Below are positions 11,935 through 21,730 of a stretch of DNA of 64,000 nt, piece after piece. The position numbers and the translations under genes were made by a program. Location of the stretch: positions 1,607,501 through 1,671,500 of the forward strand of contig NZ_CP039695.1 of the NCBI RefSeq assembly GCF_005145025.1. Direction: 5' to 3'. Source of the stretch: Novosphingobium sp. EMRT-2 (GTDB lineage: Bacteria; Pseudomonadota; Alphaproteobacteria; Sphingomonadales; Sphingomonadaceae). The stretch's first letter is position 1; each line of letters opens with the position of its first letter. The notes beneath the pieces were generated by a model that was not told where the DNA came from, did no database searches, and worked only from the letters and a program-made list of their open reading frames with translations.

Positions 11935-13461
11935 TCAAAGCGGAATGTTGTCGTGCTTCTTCCACGGGTTCTCGAGGCTCTTGTTGCGCAGCTTGCGCAG
12001 GCCGAGCGCCACGCGGCGGCGGGTGGAGTGCGGGTAGATCACCTCGTCGACGAAGCCCTTGCTCGCCGCCACGAACGGGTTGGCAAAGCGGTCTTCGTAT
12101 TCCCTGGTCTTCTCGGCCTGCTCCTCGGCGGAGAGGCCGCGGAAGATGATCTCGACCGCGCCCTTGGCGCCCATCACCGCGATTTCGGCGGTGGGCCAGG
12201 CGTAGTTGAGGTCACCGCGCAGGTGCTTGGAGGCCATGACGTCATAAGCGCCGCCATAGGCCTTGCGGGTGATGACGGTGATCTTGGGCACGGTCGCCTC
12301 GGCATAGGCGAAGAGCAGCTTGGCGCCATGCTTGATGATGCCGTTGTGCTCTTGGGCGGTGCCGGGGAGGAAGCCCGGAACGTCGACGAAGGTCACGATC
12401 GGAATGTTGAAGGCATCGCAGAAGCGCACGAAGCGGGCGGCCTTCTTCGACGAGTTGATATCGAGCACGCCCGCCAGCACCATCGGCTGGTTGGCGACGA
12501 TGCCGACGGTGCGGCCTTCCACACGGCCGAAGCCGACGATGATGTTGCCGGCATGCTTGGGCTGGACTTCGAAGAACTCGCCCTCGTCCACCGTCTTGCG
12601 GATGACTTCGTGCATGTCATAGGGCTGGGTTGCCGAGGCCGGGATGATCGTGTCGAGGCTCGGCTCGCTACGGTCGTAGGGGTCCGAGGTCGGCCGCTCG
12701 GGCACGTCCTGGCGGTTCGACAGCGGCAGGTAATCGAAGAAGTCGCGCGCAGCGAGCAGCGCCTCGATGTCGTTCTCGAGCGCGAGGTCGGCCACGGAGG
12801 TCTTGGTGGTGTGCGTGACCGCGCCGCCCAGTTCCTCCTGCGTGACGATCTCGTTGGTCACGGTCTTGACCACGTCAGGGCCGGTGACGAACATGTAGGA
12901 CGAGTCCTTCACCATGAAGATGAAGTCGGTCATCGCCGGGGAATAGACCGCGCCGCCCGCGCATGGGCCCATGATCAGCGAAAGCTGCGGCACGACGCCC
13001 GAGGCGAGCACGTTGCGCTGGAAGATCTCGGCATAGCCGCCGAGCGAAGCAACGCCTTCCTGAATGCGCGCGCCGCCGGAATCGTTGAGGCCGATGACAG
13101 GCGCGCCGACCTTCATCGCCATGTCCATGATCTTGCAGATCTTCATGGCGTGGCGTTCGGAAACCGCGCCGCCGAACACAGTGAAATCCTGGCTGAACAC
13201 GAACACGAGCCGGCCGTTGATCGTGCCCGATCCGGTGACCACGCCATCGCCGGGAATGACCGTATCGGGCATCCCGAAATCGACGCAGTTGTGCTCGACA
13301 TACATGTCGACTTCCTCGAAGCTGCCTTCGTCGAGCAGCACTTCGAGCCTTTCGCGCGCGGTCAGCTTGCCCTTGGCGTGCTGCGCGTCGATGCGCTTCT
13401 GCCCGCCGCCCATCCGCGCGGCTTCACGACGCTTTTCCATTTCGGCGATATTCGCAGACAT
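11935..13461 (-). CDS. pccB: Propionyl-CoA carboxylase beta subunit (carboxyltransferase)
   Basis: PccB transfers CO2 from biotin to propionyl-CoA to give (S)-methylmalonyl-CoA. The 508-residue protein has the two crotonase-like carboxyltransferase halves. Visible family motifs are the N-terminal [20 protein letters not shown] block near residue 30, GGARIQEGV near 123, the [13 protein letters not shown] oxyanion region near 165, and the C-terminal [10 protein letters not shown] motif. The ATG at 13461 is chosen over a much longer in-frame extension that runs antisense through pccR. It is the first gene of the ten-gene operon. The three TTGCAAA motifs 70-100 bp upstream are likely its control site. 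Confidence 0.96.
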   Translation of the reverse strand: MSANIAEMEKRREAARMGGGQKRIDAQHAKGKLTARERLEVLLDEGSFEEVDMYVEHNCVDFGMPDTVIPGDGVVTGSGTINGRLVFVFSQDFTVFGGAVSERHAMKICKIMDMAMKVGAPVIGLNDSGGARIQEGVASLGGYAEIFQRNVLASGVVPQLSLIMGPCAGGAVYSPAMTDFIFMVKDSSYMFVTGPDVVKTVTNEIVTQEELGGAVTHTTKTSVADLALENDIEALLAARDFFDYLPLSNRQDVPERPTSDPYDRSEPSLDTIIPASATQPYDMHEVIRKTVDEGEFFEVQPKHAGNIIVGFGRVEGRTVGIVANQPMVLAGVLDINSSKKAARFVRFCDAFNIPIVTFVDVPGFLPGTAQEHNGIIKHGAKLLFAYAEATVPKITVITRKAYGGAYDVMASKHLRGDLNYAWPTAEIAVMGAKGAVEIIFRGLSAEEQAEKTREYEDRFANPFVAASKGFVDEVIYPHSTRRRVALGLRKLRNKSLENPWKKHDNIPL

Positions 13462-13531
13462 ATCCTCGCCCCAAACCTGACCAGATAATCGGCCGCGATG
13501 GCGCAACAGGACCGCAGAGTCCAATGTTAAG

Positions 13532-13561
13532 TTGCAAACTTGCAAAGCACAGATTTGCAAA
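13532..13561. promoter_or_regulatory. Candidate PccR/ScfR operator: three TTGCAAA-type motifs
   Basis: The pccB-pccR divergent spacer holds TTGCAAA at 13532-13538, TTGCAAA at 13540-13546, and the full palindrome TTTGCAAA at 13554-13561 (ATTTGCAAAT with flanks). In Rhodobacter sphaeroides, TTTGCAAA-X4-TTTGCAAA upstream of pccB was shown to be needed for PccR-dependent propionate control. Here the last copy lies only 14 bp before the pccR start, so it could mediate autoregulation as well. Site assignment is inference from that precedent. Confidence 0.75.
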
Positions 13562-13575
13562 TTATCAACTAAAGT

Positions 13576-14997
13576 ATGAGCAAACGCCGCGTCTTTGCCG
13601 GAAACCAGTTGCGCGCGTTGCGAACGCGGCGAGGCCTGTTGCAGACCGAGATGGCGCGCGCGCTGGGCATCAGCGCTTCCTACCTCTGCCAGCTCGAAAA
13701 CGACGAACGCCATCTCACCCCCGCGCTGGCAGACCGGCTGCGCGCGCAATTTCCGGTGGACTGGGAAGACCTTGCGCCGGACCGGCAGGACCTGCTGGCC
13801 GATGCGCTGCGGCAGGCGGTGGCCGACCCGCTGCTGCCCGCCACGCTGCCGGGCGAACAGATCGAGCGCGTGGCCGAACAGTTCCCCGCGTTCGCCGAAC
13901 AGTTCGTGCGGATGCACGCCATCCACCGCCGCGACCGGCAGCGGCTGGAAATGCTGGACGAGGCGCTGGGGTCGGACAGCGTGGCGGCGGGGATCACCGG
14001 CGGCCGCCTGCCGTGGGAGGAAGTGCGCGACTGGTTCCACCTCGCCAACAACTACGTCGATCTGATCGACCGCCGCGCCGAAGTCCTGGCGCGGGAACTG
14101 GCCGCCGATCAGGCGTCGCCCTCGATCGACCGGATGGAAGCGTGGTTCGCGGCGCGCGGCGTGACCATCGACTACCGGCCGGGCGGCCCCTTGCGCCTGT
14201 TCGATCCGGTGCAGCGGCGCTTGGTGATTGATTCCAGCCAGCCGGTCGAAAGCAGCCGGTTCCAGATGGCCTACCAGTTGACCGCGATGGCGCTGGAACA
14301 GGACATCGCCGCCATCGTCGAGGACACGCTGCTCGCCAGCGACGCCGCACGCGAACTGCTGACCGTGGGGCTGGGCAACTATGCCGCGGGGGCGTTGCTG
14401 ATGCCCTACGAGCAGTTCCGCACCGCCGCACGCGCGCTGCGGCACGACGTCGACCGGCTGCGGCAGGTGTTCGGCACCAGCTTCGAACAGACCTGCCACC
14501 GCCTGTCCACGCTGCAACGCCCGCAGGCGCGCGGCATTCCGGTGTTCTTCTGCCGCGTGGACATGGCCGGCAACATCACCAAGCGCCATTCGGCCACCCG
14601 CCTCCAGTTCGGCCGGTTCGGCGGCGCCTGTCCGCTGTGGATCGTGCACGAGGCGGTGGCGATCCCCGACCGCATCCACGTGCAGGTGGCCGAGATGCCC
14701 GATGGCGTGCGCTATGTCTCGATCGCGAAGGGGCTGGTGAAACCATCGGCCAGCTTCTACCGCCCGCCGCGCCGCTATGCTGTGGCGCTGGGCTGCGAAG
14801 CCGCGCTCGCCAGCGAATTCGTCTATGCCGACGGCCTCAACCTCCAGCGCGACGAAGCCGTCGCCCGGATCGGCGCCTCCTGCCGCATCTGCCCGCGCGA
14901 CACCTGCGACCAGCGCGCCTTCCCCCCCAGCGACAAGGCGATCATGGTCGATCCCAGCCAGCGCGATCTGGTGCCCTACCGGATCGGGGAGGGATAA
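13576..14997 (+). CDS. pccR: Short-chain fatty acyl-CoA regulator (ScfR family, PccR-like)
   Basis: The 473-residue protein has an N-terminal XRE-type helix-turn-helix (residues about 7-60; [21 protein letters not shown] split motif), a central peptidase-like region, and a C-terminal DUF2083 domain ending in a cysteine cluster (CRICPRDTC near residue 438). This domain order defines the ScfR family, which includes PccR and RamB. It probably senses propionyl-CoA or a related thioester and controls the divergent pcc operon. There is no clear ribosome binding site before the ATG, and a TTTGCAAA motif lies just upstream, consistent with tight autoregulation. Confidence 0.92.
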   Translation: MSKRRVFAGNQLRALRTRRGLLQTEMARALGISASYLCQLENDERHLTPALADRLRAQFPVDWEDLAPDRQDLLADALRQAVADPLLPATLPGEQIERVAEQFPAFAEQFVRMHAIHRRDRQRLEMLDEALGSDSVAAGITGGRLPWEEVRDWFHLANNYVDLIDRRAEVLARELAADQASPSIDRMEAWFAARGVTIDYRPGGPLRLFDPVQRRLVIDSSQPVESSRFQMAYQLTAMALEQDIAAIVEDTLLASDAARELLTVGLGNYAAGALLMPYEQFRTAARALRHDVDRLRQVFGTSFEQTCHRLSTLQRPQARGIPVFFCRVDMAGNITKRHSATRLQFGRFGGACPLWIVHEAVAIPDRIHVQVAEMPDGVRYVSIAKGLVKPSASFYRPPRRYAVALGCEAALASEFVYADGLNLQRDEAVARIGASCRICPRDTCDQRAFPPSDKAIMVDPSQRDLVPYRIGEG

Positions 14998-15037
14998 CCG
15001 GCGGTTGCTGACGATCCGGGTCCGTCACCCGCAGCGA

Positions 15038-15958
15038 TCAAGGCCCCGTCAGCGGGATAATCCAGCGAATACGCTCGATGGCAACGGGCGACGCAGCCTT
15101 GCCATCTCCTGGCGCCGACAACGTGTAATACGCGCGAGAAGACATGACCTCGCACGACTTCTGATCCAATGACGAAACCTTGCTGCTGACAATCACGCGA
15201 CAGGCATCGACACGGCCCGAACTGTTCAGCGTGAGCGCCACGACCACGGTGCCGCCGACTTCCAAGTGCAAGGCTTCGCTAGGATAATCTTTCCAGCTCA
15301 CCCAACTGTCCGGTTCGATCGCTTGCGGGCGAATATCCGCGCGCTGCGCGATCACGACACCGGGATTTCCGCGATGCGCTTTCCCTTCGGCACCGGATGC
15401 CGGGAACGACCCAACAACGCCCGCAGGATCAATCTGCCACCCGCGCAGGAGATCGTCGTAGCACGGTTGCAGCGCAGCGAACGCCTTCCCAAAATCCTTG
15501 AGATTCAACGCGAACAATAAGTCCCCGGCAACGGAGAACGATGCCGCCTGATTATCGGGCGCCGTTGCCAGCAGCTTCGCATCGACATCGTATGCGCCGA
15601 TGAGACGTGCGGATTTGCCCGGCACCTTGATCGTCTCCGCTCCGAACTGTTGCGAGCGGCCTTCCGGGTCGAGCCGAAGATCGACCTGCACGCGCGCGGC
15701 GAGCTTGGGCACCCCGCCCCCGGCCAGCAGAATATCGAGGCTGTCCGGCCCCGCCGATTTCGCAATATCGAGCGTAACCTCCTGACTGGCGGTTCCGAAA
15801 TGGCGCTGCAGATGACATCCGTCGTCAGCATAATTCACGCGCCACGGCCCATCCGGTTCCAAGGCCGCAGCAGACGGCGGAGACGGAGGAACCTGGGCGG
15901 AAGCCGGCACGCTTCCCAGGAACGCGAGGACGCATACTTGCCTGAAAAATTCGCGCAC
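15038..15958 (-). CDS. Secreted protein with TonB C-terminal-like domain, function unknown
   Basis: The 306-residue protein starts with a signal peptide (VCVLAFLGSVPASA, cleavage near residue 21). The middle is not recognised. Residues about 218-300 resemble the TonB C-terminal domain: YPSEALHLEVGGTVVVALT, a GRVDACRVIVSS strand, and a YYTLSAP/RIRWIIPL end. It lacks the transmembrane anchor and proline-rich spacer of true TonB. Sphingomonads carry many such exported TonB-C proteins of unknown role. It lies 90 bp downstream of dctA on the same strand but need not be cotranscribed. Confidence 0.7.
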   Translation of the reverse strand: MREFFRQVCVLAFLGSVPASAQVPPSPPSAAALEPDGPWRVNYADDGCHLQRHFGTASQEVTLDIAKSAGPDSLDILLAGGGVPKLAARVQVDLRLDPEGRSQQFGAETIKVPGKSARLIGAYDVDAKLLATAPDNQAASFSVAGDLLFALNLKDFGKAFAALQPCYDDLLRGWQIDPAGVVGSFPASGAEGKAHRGNPGVVIAQRADIRPQAIEPDSWVSWKDYPSEALHLEVGGTVVVALTLNSSGRVDACRVIVSSKVSSLDQKSCEVMSSRAYYTLSAPGDGKAASPVAIERIRWIIPLTGP

Positions 15959-16048
15959 GGTCTATCTCCTCTTTCGGAATGCCACGCCAAAATGAAAGAT
16001 GCATAACAGCACGGGAAAATCGCAAGGCGCTTCCGACACCAAAGCCCG

Positions 16049-17356
16049 CTAGCCGCCACCCCCCAGCGCAGCCCGCAGCGCACCTTCGTCCAGCTTGCCC
16101 TCCCAGCGCGAGACGACCACCGTTGCCACGGCGTTGCCGATGAAGTTGGTCAGGCTGCGGCATTCGGACATGAAACGGTCGACGCCCAGGATCAACGCCA
16201 TGCCCGCCACCGGCACGGAAGGCACGATCGAAAGCGTCGCCGCCAGCGTGATGAAGCCCGCGCCGGTTACGCCCGCCGCGCCCTTGGACGAAAGCATGGC
16301 GACGCTAAGCAGCAGCACCTGCTGACCCAGTGTCAGTTCCACTTTGCAGGCCTGCGCGATGAACAGCGAGGCCAGCGTCATGTAGATGTTGGTGCCGTCC
16401 AGATTGAAGCTGTAGCCGGTGGGCACGACCAGGCCGACCACCGCCTTGGGGCAGCCGGCGCGCTCCATCTTGTCGATCAGCGCGGGCAGCGCGCTTTCCG
16501 ACGAGGACGTGCCCAGCACCAGCAGCAGTTCATCCTTGAGATAGGCAATCAGCCGCAGGATCGAAAAGCCCGCCAGCCGCGCAACGACGCCCAGCACCAC
16601 CAGCACGAACAGCGCCGAGGTGAGGTAGAACGTCAGCACGAGGTGGACGAGGTTCGCCAGGCTATCGATGCCATACTTGCCGATGGTGAAGGCCATCGCG
16701 CCGAACGCGCCGACGGGCGCCGCCTTCATCACGATCGCCACCAGCCGGAAGAACGCGACGGACACGTCTTCCAGCAGCGCGACCACCCGCTCGCCCCGCG
16801 CGCCCGTGGTGGCGAGCGCGATGCCGAACAGGATCGCCACGACCAGGACCTGCAGGATGTTGCCCTCGCTCAGCGACGACAGGAAGGTTTCCGGGATCAT
16901 CGCCATGAGGAAGCCGGTCACGCTCGCCTCGTGCGCCTTAGCGGCATAGGCGGCGACCTTTCCGGCATCGAGCGACGCCGGATCGATGTTCAGCCCCGCG
17001 CCCGGCCGCACGATGTTGCCCACGATCAGCCCCACGATCAGCGCCAGCGTGGAGAAGAACAGGAAATAGGCGAAGGCCTTGGCGGCGACCCGACCAACCG
17101 AAGCGAGATCGCGCATCCCGGCGATGCCCGTCACGATCGTCAGGAAGATCACCGGCGCGATCACCATCTTCACCAGCTTGATGAAGGCATCGCCCAGCGG
17201 CTTCAGCGCCTCGCCGGTGGCGGGCGCGAAATGGCCGATCAGCACGCCGGCGGCGATGGCGACCAGCACTTGCAGGTAGAGGTGGCCATACCAGCGGCGC
17301 GACGCGGCGGGCGCTTCGGCAACGGTTTCATCGGGCAGCATCATGGACGCGGACAA
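16049..17356 (-). CDS. dctA: C4-dicarboxylate:cation symporter (DctA / DAACS family)
   Basis: DctA imports succinate, fumarate and malate with protons or sodium. The 435-residue membrane protein shows the family hallmarks: [20 protein letters not shown] near the N-terminus, the serine-rich hairpin motif TSSSESALP near residue 287, the NLDGTNIY substrate/cation motif, and the C-terminal [16 protein letters not shown] motif. About eight membrane helices are visible. It supplies the same C4 acids the nearby propionate pathway produces, but it is a separate unit beyond pccR. A glutamate/aspartate specificity cannot be excluded. Confidence 0.93.
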   Translation of the reverse strand: MSASMMLPDETVAEAPAASRRWYGHLYLQVLVAIAAGVLIGHFAPATGEALKPLGDAFIKLVKMVIAPVIFLTIVTGIAGMRDLASVGRVAAKAFAYFLFFSTLALIVGLIVGNIVRPGAGLNIDPASLDAGKVAAYAAKAHEASVTGFLMAMIPETFLSSLSEGNILQVLVVAILFGIALATTGARGERVVALLEDVSVAFFRLVAIVMKAAPVGAFGAMAFTIGKYGIDSLANLVHLVLTFYLTSALFVLVVLGVVARLAGFSILRLIAYLKDELLLVLGTSSSESALPALIDKMERAGCPKAVVGLVVPTGYSFNLDGTNIYMTLASLFIAQACKVELTLGQQVLLLSVAMLSSKGAAGVTGAGFITLAATLSIVPSVPVAGMALILGVDRFMSECRSLTNFIGNAVATVVVSRWEGKLDEGALRAALGGGG

Positions 17357-17443
17357 TTGCGCAGTCCGCGCCGCTTGTCACCCGATGGCGCAGTCAAAGG
17401 CGTGCATACCGGACGTTAACCCGCGCCTGATACAGCGCAGGCC

Positions 17444-17629
17444 ATGATCGACAAGATCACCGTCCTGGTGCCGCACTTCCTGATGGCCTTGATGATCTGG
17501 CGCCTGCTGCACCGGCCCGATCTCGATCGCGATCCGCTGGTCGAAGGCAAAGGCGGATCGCCGGATGCGCAGGACCGCAAACCAGGCCGTTGGCGTCAAA
17601 CGGGCTCCACGCCTGACAGCAGGCCATAA
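17444..17629 (+). CDS. Possible small membrane-associated protein (61 residues), unproven
   Basis: A short frame encodes MIDKITVLVPHFLMALMIWR then a basic, polar tail. The first 25 residues form a plausible hydrophobic helix ending in WRLLHRPDLDRDP. The pattern of a short helix plus a charged PDLDRDP stretch looks coding, and the last 34 bp overlap the convergent TetR gene. No ribosome binding site is convincing. It may be noise in GC-rich DNA; a homology search for conserved copies next to dctA would decide. Confidence 0.3.
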   Translation: MIDKITVLVPHFLMALMIWRLLHRPDLDRDPLVEGKGGSPDAQDRKPGRWRQTGSTPDSRP

Positions 17630-18849
17630 CAAAAGCAGGCGGCATAGCATTCCACCGCCTGCGCAGGATCGTCGAAACCCGCCGCCCAGCTCCGCAATTC
17701 GTTGGCCGGATTGATTGTCGCCGCCAGCACTTCGGCGGCGACAAGCGGATCGACCGGCAGCAACGAGCCGTCCGCGATCCCGTCCGAGAGCATCCCCGCG
17801 AACCGCCGCGCGATACGTTGCGCGCTGTTCAGCACCGCATCGCGCCGTTCCTGCGGCAGGGCCTGCAACGCCGTCGTGCGCAACAGCGGCGTCGGATCGG
17901 AAAGCTGCAACGCCACCAGTTCGGCCACCGCGCTCGAAATCCTCCCCCAGCCGTTGCGCGGCAGCGTGGCGGCGGCGAACTGCACCGCCGCGATCCTTTC
18001 GTTGCCGTGCTCGAAGCAGGCGAGCACCAGATCGTCCTTGGCCTCGTTGTGGTGATAGAAACTGCCCTTGGTCACGTTCAGCCCGCTGGCGATGCGGTGG
18101 ACCGAAGCGCCCTTGTAGCCGCGCTGGTTGATCGTCAGCGTCGCCATGCGCAGGAATTCCCCGCGCGGGTTGCGCATTCCCTCCGGCGGCGTCCGCCATG
18201 GCGCATCACCGCCGCCGAGCGCTTCGGGCCGCCATGCCGCCCCGCGCGGCGCGATCCCATCCGCCAGAACGGACAGCAACCGCTGCTTGAGGCGCGGGAA
18301 GTCCTGCACGGAATAGAGCGGCGTCCACGCCGGCAACCAGAACATCACCTGAAGCAGGATGTGCGCCCGCGCGGTGCGCACCGCATGGTCGCGCTCCCCC
18401 GGCCCGGCCGGCAACAGATCACGCACCACGCGGAACAGCTCGATGTACCGCTCCTGCAACGGGCGGTGCAGCGCTTCGGGCAGCGTGCGCATTTCCGACA
18501 GGACGGCAATGCGCCCTTCCTCGCCCCGCCGGATCATCGCACGCAGATCGACGTGCCCGTCGATCCAGCAGGCCAGCCGCGCGCGCGGGGTGGGCGCCTG
18601 CGCCGCGATCCGCGCCAGCGCGATCAGGCGGTCGATCGTGGCCTCGAACACCGCGTGGACAAGGTTCTCCTTGCGCCCGAAGTAGTAGGCAACGCTGCTG
18701 GCATTGAGCCCGACGCGCGCCGCCACTTCGCTGAACGTAGTGCCCTTCACGCCCTTTTCGTTGATGAGGTCGGTCGCTGCGCGCACGATATCGCGGCGGC
18801 GGCGCTCGAACCGCCCCGCGTCGTTGTCGGGATGCGCCTGGCTTGCCAT
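17596..18849 (-). CDS. TetR/AcrR-family regulator with two TetR domains in one chain
   Basis: The 417-residue protein is about twice a normal TetR. The first HTH lies near residues 15-60 (FSEVAARVGLNASSVAYYFG). A second complete TetR unit begins near residue 215, with HTH VHRIASGLNVTKGSFYHH. Each is followed by a helical ligand/dimer region. The ATG at 18849 lies 5 bp after the ligase stop, so the two form an operon. It probably controls that ligase and the divergent acyl-CoA genes. The single-chain double repeat means one polypeptide could act as a pseudo-dimer. The frame extends far upstream only by chance, antisense within the ligase gene. Confidence 0.88.
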   Translation of the reverse strand: MASQAHPDNDAGRFERRRRDIVRAATDLINEKGVKGTTFSEVAARVGLNASSVAYYFGRKENLVHAVFEATIDRLIALARIAAQAPTPRARLACWIDGHVDLRAMIRRGEEGRIAVLSEMRTLPEALHRPLQERYIELFRVVRDLLPAGPGERDHAVRTARAHILLQVMFWLPAWTPLYSVQDFPRLKQRLLSVLADGIAPRGAAWRPEALGGGDAPWRTPPEGMRNPRGEFLRMATLTINQRGYKGASVHRIASGLNVTKGSFYHHNEAKDDLVLACFEHGNERIAAVQFAAATLPRNGWGRISSAVAELVALQLSDPTPLLRTTALQALPQERRDAVLNSAQRIARRFAGMLSDGIADGSLLPVDPLVAAEVLAATINPANELRSWAAGFDDPAQAVECYAACFCYGLLSGVEPV

Positions 18850-18854
18850 GCCGT

Positions 18855-20624
18855 TCAGGCGAAGTGCCGCCGCAGTTCGGACTTGAGGATCTTGCCGTTG
18901 GCGTTGCGCGGCAGCGTCTCGGCGCTGAACACCACGCGCACCGGCACCTTGAACGCCGCCAGCCGCGCCGCGACGAAGGCGCGCAGTTCCTGCTCGCTCG
19001 CCTGCATGCCCGGCGCGAGGTGGACCACCGCTGCCGGCTCCTCGCCCAGCGTGCGATGCGGCATGCCCACCAGCGCCGCGTCGGTCACGGCCGGGTGTTC
19101 GTAAAGCACGTTCTCCACCTCGATCGAATAGATGTTCTCGCCGCCCCGGATGATCACGTCCTTGGCGCGATCGGCGATCGTGCAGAAGCCTTCCTCGTCG
19201 ATCCGCGCAAGGTCGCCGGTACGCACCCAGCCGTCCACGAAGGTCTGCGCGGTCGCTTCCGGCCGGTTCCAATATCCCGCCACGATCATCGGCCCGCGCG
19301 CCCACAGTTCGCCGATCTCGCCCGCCGGCAACACGGTGACGCCATCGTCCGCGCGCACCTCGATATCGGCGACGGCGACCGCCGGACCGCAGCTCGACGG
19401 GCGGTTGAGATAATCCTCCGCGGCATGGTGCGTCAGAGTCGCCATCGTCTCGGTCATGCCCCAGCCGTTGCCGGGCAAGGCGCCGAAGGTTTGCCAGATC
19501 GCCTGCACCAGTTCGGGCGCGGACGGCGCGCCGCCATAGGCGATCGCTTCGAGCGAGGAGAGATCGTACTGCGCGCGGTCGGGATGCTCGATCAGTTGCC
19601 ACGCGATAAAGGGCACGCCGCCGGTGGCCGTGACCTTCTCACGCTCGATCAGCCGGAACGCCTCGACGGTGTCCCACTTGTGCATCAGCACCAGCTTGCT
19701 GCCACTGGCCAGCGACCCCATCAGCGTGGCGCTGCACGCGGTGACATGGAATAGCGGGATCACCATCAGGATGGTGCGCGGCTGCGGCGCGGGCGGCATC
19801 TCGCCCCGGCGCAACGCGGACTGCGCGCCGCTGAAGGCACTGGACAGGATGTTGGTGGTGAGATTGCGGTGCGTGCCCAGCGCGCCTTTCGGCCGCCCGG
19901 TGGTGCCGCTGGTGTAGAAGATCGTGGCAGGATCGTCCGGAGCGATTCCGGCGTCGGGCAAGGGACGGTCGGGAAGCGCCGCATAGCGGTCCGGACGGCC
20001 GATTACGTCCTCCAGCAAACGGGTGCCTTCCGGTGCCGTCGCGCCCTCGTCTGCGCGGCACACCAGCACATGCGCCAGGCCCGGCAGGTCCGCGCGATCG
20101 GGAACGATGCGCTGCCACCGATCCGCATCGGCGATCAAGACGTGTGCGCCACTGTCGGACAAAGCGAAGGCCAGCTCATCGCCCTTCCACCAGGCGTTGA
20201 GCGGCACCGCGATCGCGCCGAGAACCGTGGTAGCGAACAAGGCCACCGTCCATTCGGGCAGGTTGCGCATGGCAATCGCCACGCGGTCCCCCTTCCCCAC
20301 GCCCAGTTCCGCCAGATGGGCGGCCAGCGCGGCGACCGCGCGATGCCAGGCATCGAACGAAACCCGCTCCGCGCCATAGACAAGGAACGTGCTGTCCCCG
20401 TGCTGGCGGGCCAGGGCCGCCAGAGCGCCGAGATGCGGCAGGGCGTTCTTCCACACGCGCGTCGGCACGCCCCGGATGGTCACCGTTTCCATCTCGAACG
20501 GCATGCCCGGAGCGCAGAGCTTCGCCCGCACCTCCTCCAGCGACATCGCCGGCCAGCCGGCCGGGATGGCGGGCAAGGCCTGGTCGATGGACGCATGGTC
20601 GGTGGCATGGCGTTGCTCTGTCAT
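18855..20624 (-). CDS. Acyl-CoA synthetase (AMP-forming, class I adenylate-forming enzyme)
   Basis: The 589-residue enzyme activates a carboxylic acid to its CoA thioester. The ATP-binding P-loop motif FYTSGTTGRPKGALGTH lies near residue 230, the motif GWGMTET near 393, and the late RTGDLARIDEEGF and GGENIYSIEVEN motifs are intact, with the C-terminal catalytic lysine in PRNANGKILK. Substrate is unknown; the neighbours (thioesterase, hydroxyacyl-CoA dehydrogenase, thiolase) suggest a fatty or substituted carboxylic acid. It is cotranscribed with the double TetR regulator and divergent from the 20951 gene. Confidence 0.9.
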   Translation of the reverse strand: MTEQRHATDHASIDQALPAIPAGWPAMSLEEVRAKLCAPGMPFEMETVTIRGVPTRVWKNALPHLGALAALARQHGDSTFLVYGAERVSFDAWHRAVAALAAHLAELGVGKGDRVAIAMRNLPEWTVALFATTVLGAIAVPLNAWWKGDELAFALSDSGAHVLIADADRWQRIVPDRADLPGLAHVLVCRADEGATAPEGTRLLEDVIGRPDRYAALPDRPLPDAGIAPDDPATIFYTSGTTGRPKGALGTHRNLTTNILSSAFSGAQSALRRGEMPPAPQPRTILMVIPLFHVTACSATLMGSLASGSKLVLMHKWDTVEAFRLIEREKVTATGGVPFIAWQLIEHPDRAQYDLSSLEAIAYGGAPSAPELVQAIWQTFGALPGNGWGMTETMATLTHHAAEDYLNRPSSCGPAVAVADIEVRADDGVTVLPAGEIGELWARGPMIVAGYWNRPEATAQTFVDGWVRTGDLARIDEEGFCTIADRAKDVIIRGGENIYSIEVENVLYEHPAVTDAALVGMPHRTLGEEPAAVVHLAPGMQASEQELRAFVAARLAAFKVPVRVVFSAETLPRNANGKILKSELRRHFA

Positions 20625-20950
20625 GGTGATCCCGTCCCGATCGGGCCATCCTGCCCGGCATTGTCGTTCGCCGCGCAGACTATCTGCGCCACCCCCGTTC
20701 CGGCAACCCGCCCGCGCAAATTTTCATGAAGTGGGTATGGCCCACGCGAAGCACCGGATTCCGTAACGTAAAGCATGAAATTATCTGTTTTTTGCATGAA
20801 ATCGTCACCCAAATCACCGTGCAAATCCCCTTTTCTGAAAAGACGGTATGGACTAGCCACAGGACGGGATTCGGGCTTAACCTGCCCGTGGGAGAGATTG
20901 CGCCATCATGAAACCAAGCCTGGAAACCTCCGCCGCATGAGCCTGCTGCC
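20625..20950. promoter_or_regulatory. Divergent promoter region with CATGAA-type repeats
   Basis: This 326-bp spacer between divergent operons has lower GC content than its surroundings and no credible gene. It holds the direct repeat GCATGAAAT at 20773-20781 and 20794-20802, spaced 21 bp (two helical turns), plus a TTCATGAA palindrome at 20723-20730. It also holds the near-palindrome GTGGGTATGGCCCAC at about 20731. These are plausible operators for the linked TetR-type regulator. Promoter boxes cannot be placed with certainty. Confidence 0.5.
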
Positions 20951-21730
20951 ATGAGCATGGGGGCGCTGATCGCGCGGTTGCAGCCGGATGGCACCGACCG
21001 GCTGGTCCTGTCCGGCGCGGACGGCTGGATGCAGGGGCGCACGATGTACGGCGGCGCATCCACTCTGATCGCCTATGCGGCCGCGCGCAGGCTGCGGCCC
21101 GACCTTCCGCCGCTGCGCGGCGCGCAGATCGGCTTCGTCGCCCCCGTGGGCAGCGATGTGGAAGCGCGCGTCGGCGTCCTGCGCGAAGGCCGCAGCGTGG
21201 CGCAGGTGACGACCGACCTGTTCTGCGAAGGCGCGCCGGTCCTGCGCGCGCTGTGGCTGTTCGGGGCGGCGCGGCCGACCAACGGTGGCGTGCCCGCCCA
21301 GCGAACGGACGAAGCCATTCCCGTCGAAGAGGCCGCTCCCGTAATCGCGACCGACGATGCGCCCCAGTTTATCCACAATTTCGAAATGCGCCGCGCCGAG
21401 CCCCGTGGCGGCGTGCGGCCGAGCGTCCTCCGCCGCTGGGTGCGCCTGCGCGACCGCGCAGGCCTCGACCCGATCGCGGAACTGGTGGGGATCGGCGACG
21501 CCCTGCCGCCCGGCGCGGTCCGGGCCATGGAACGGCGTGGCCCGATCAGTTCGATCAACTGGTCGCTGACGCTGCTGGGCGACGCCCCGCAGACGCGCGA
21601 CGGCTGGTGGCTGCTGGAAACCGCGTCCAATCACATGGCCGACGGCTTCAGCAGCGAAACCCTGCGCATGTGGAACGCCGATGGCGTGGAAGTGATGCGC
21701 GGCCTGCAAAGCGTGGCCATTTTCGGCTGA
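20951..21730 (+). CDS. Acyl-CoA thioesterase family protein (double hotdog, TesB/4HBT_3-like)
   Basis: The 259-residue protein looks like a tandem hotdog thioesterase: WMQGRTMYGGASTLIAYAAA at residues about 17-36 is the typical first-domain start, and SSINWSLTLLGD then a WWLLETASNHMADGFSS segment begin the second. Such enzymes hydrolyse acyl-CoA to free acid and CoA. The stop overlaps the next start (TGATG), so the serine hydrolase is translationally coupled. First gene of the plus-strand acyl-CoA operon. Specificity unknown. Confidence 0.8.
   Translation: MSMGALIARLQPDGTDRLVLSGADGWMQGRTMYGGASTLIAYAAARRLRPDLPPLRGAQIGFVAPVGSDVEARVGVLREGRSVAQVTTDLFCEGAPVLRALWLFGAARPTNGGVPAQRTDEAIPVEEAAPVIATDDAPQFIHNFEMRRAEPRGGVRPSVLRRWVRLRDRAGLDPIAELVGIGDALPPGAVRAMERRGPISSINWSLTLLGDAPQTRDGWWLLETASNHMADGFSSETLRMWNADGVEVMRGLQSVAIFG

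Noticed and set aside
13462..14679. N-terminal extension of pccB to 914 residues
   Set aside because: It runs antisense through pccR; the PccB family starts at 13461 and has about 510 residues.
15038..15958. A true TonB energy transducer
   Set aside because: It has a cleavable signal peptide and no membrane anchor or proline-rich periplasmic spacer.
18850..19602. 668-residue version of the double TetR protein
   Set aside because: The additional N-terminus is antisense-like arginine-rich sequence within the ligase gene in another frame; the TetR fold starts at 18849.
20621..20860. 79-residue minus-strand frame in the divergent promoter region
   Set aside because: No homology pattern, no ribosome binding site, and it covers the likely operator repeats.
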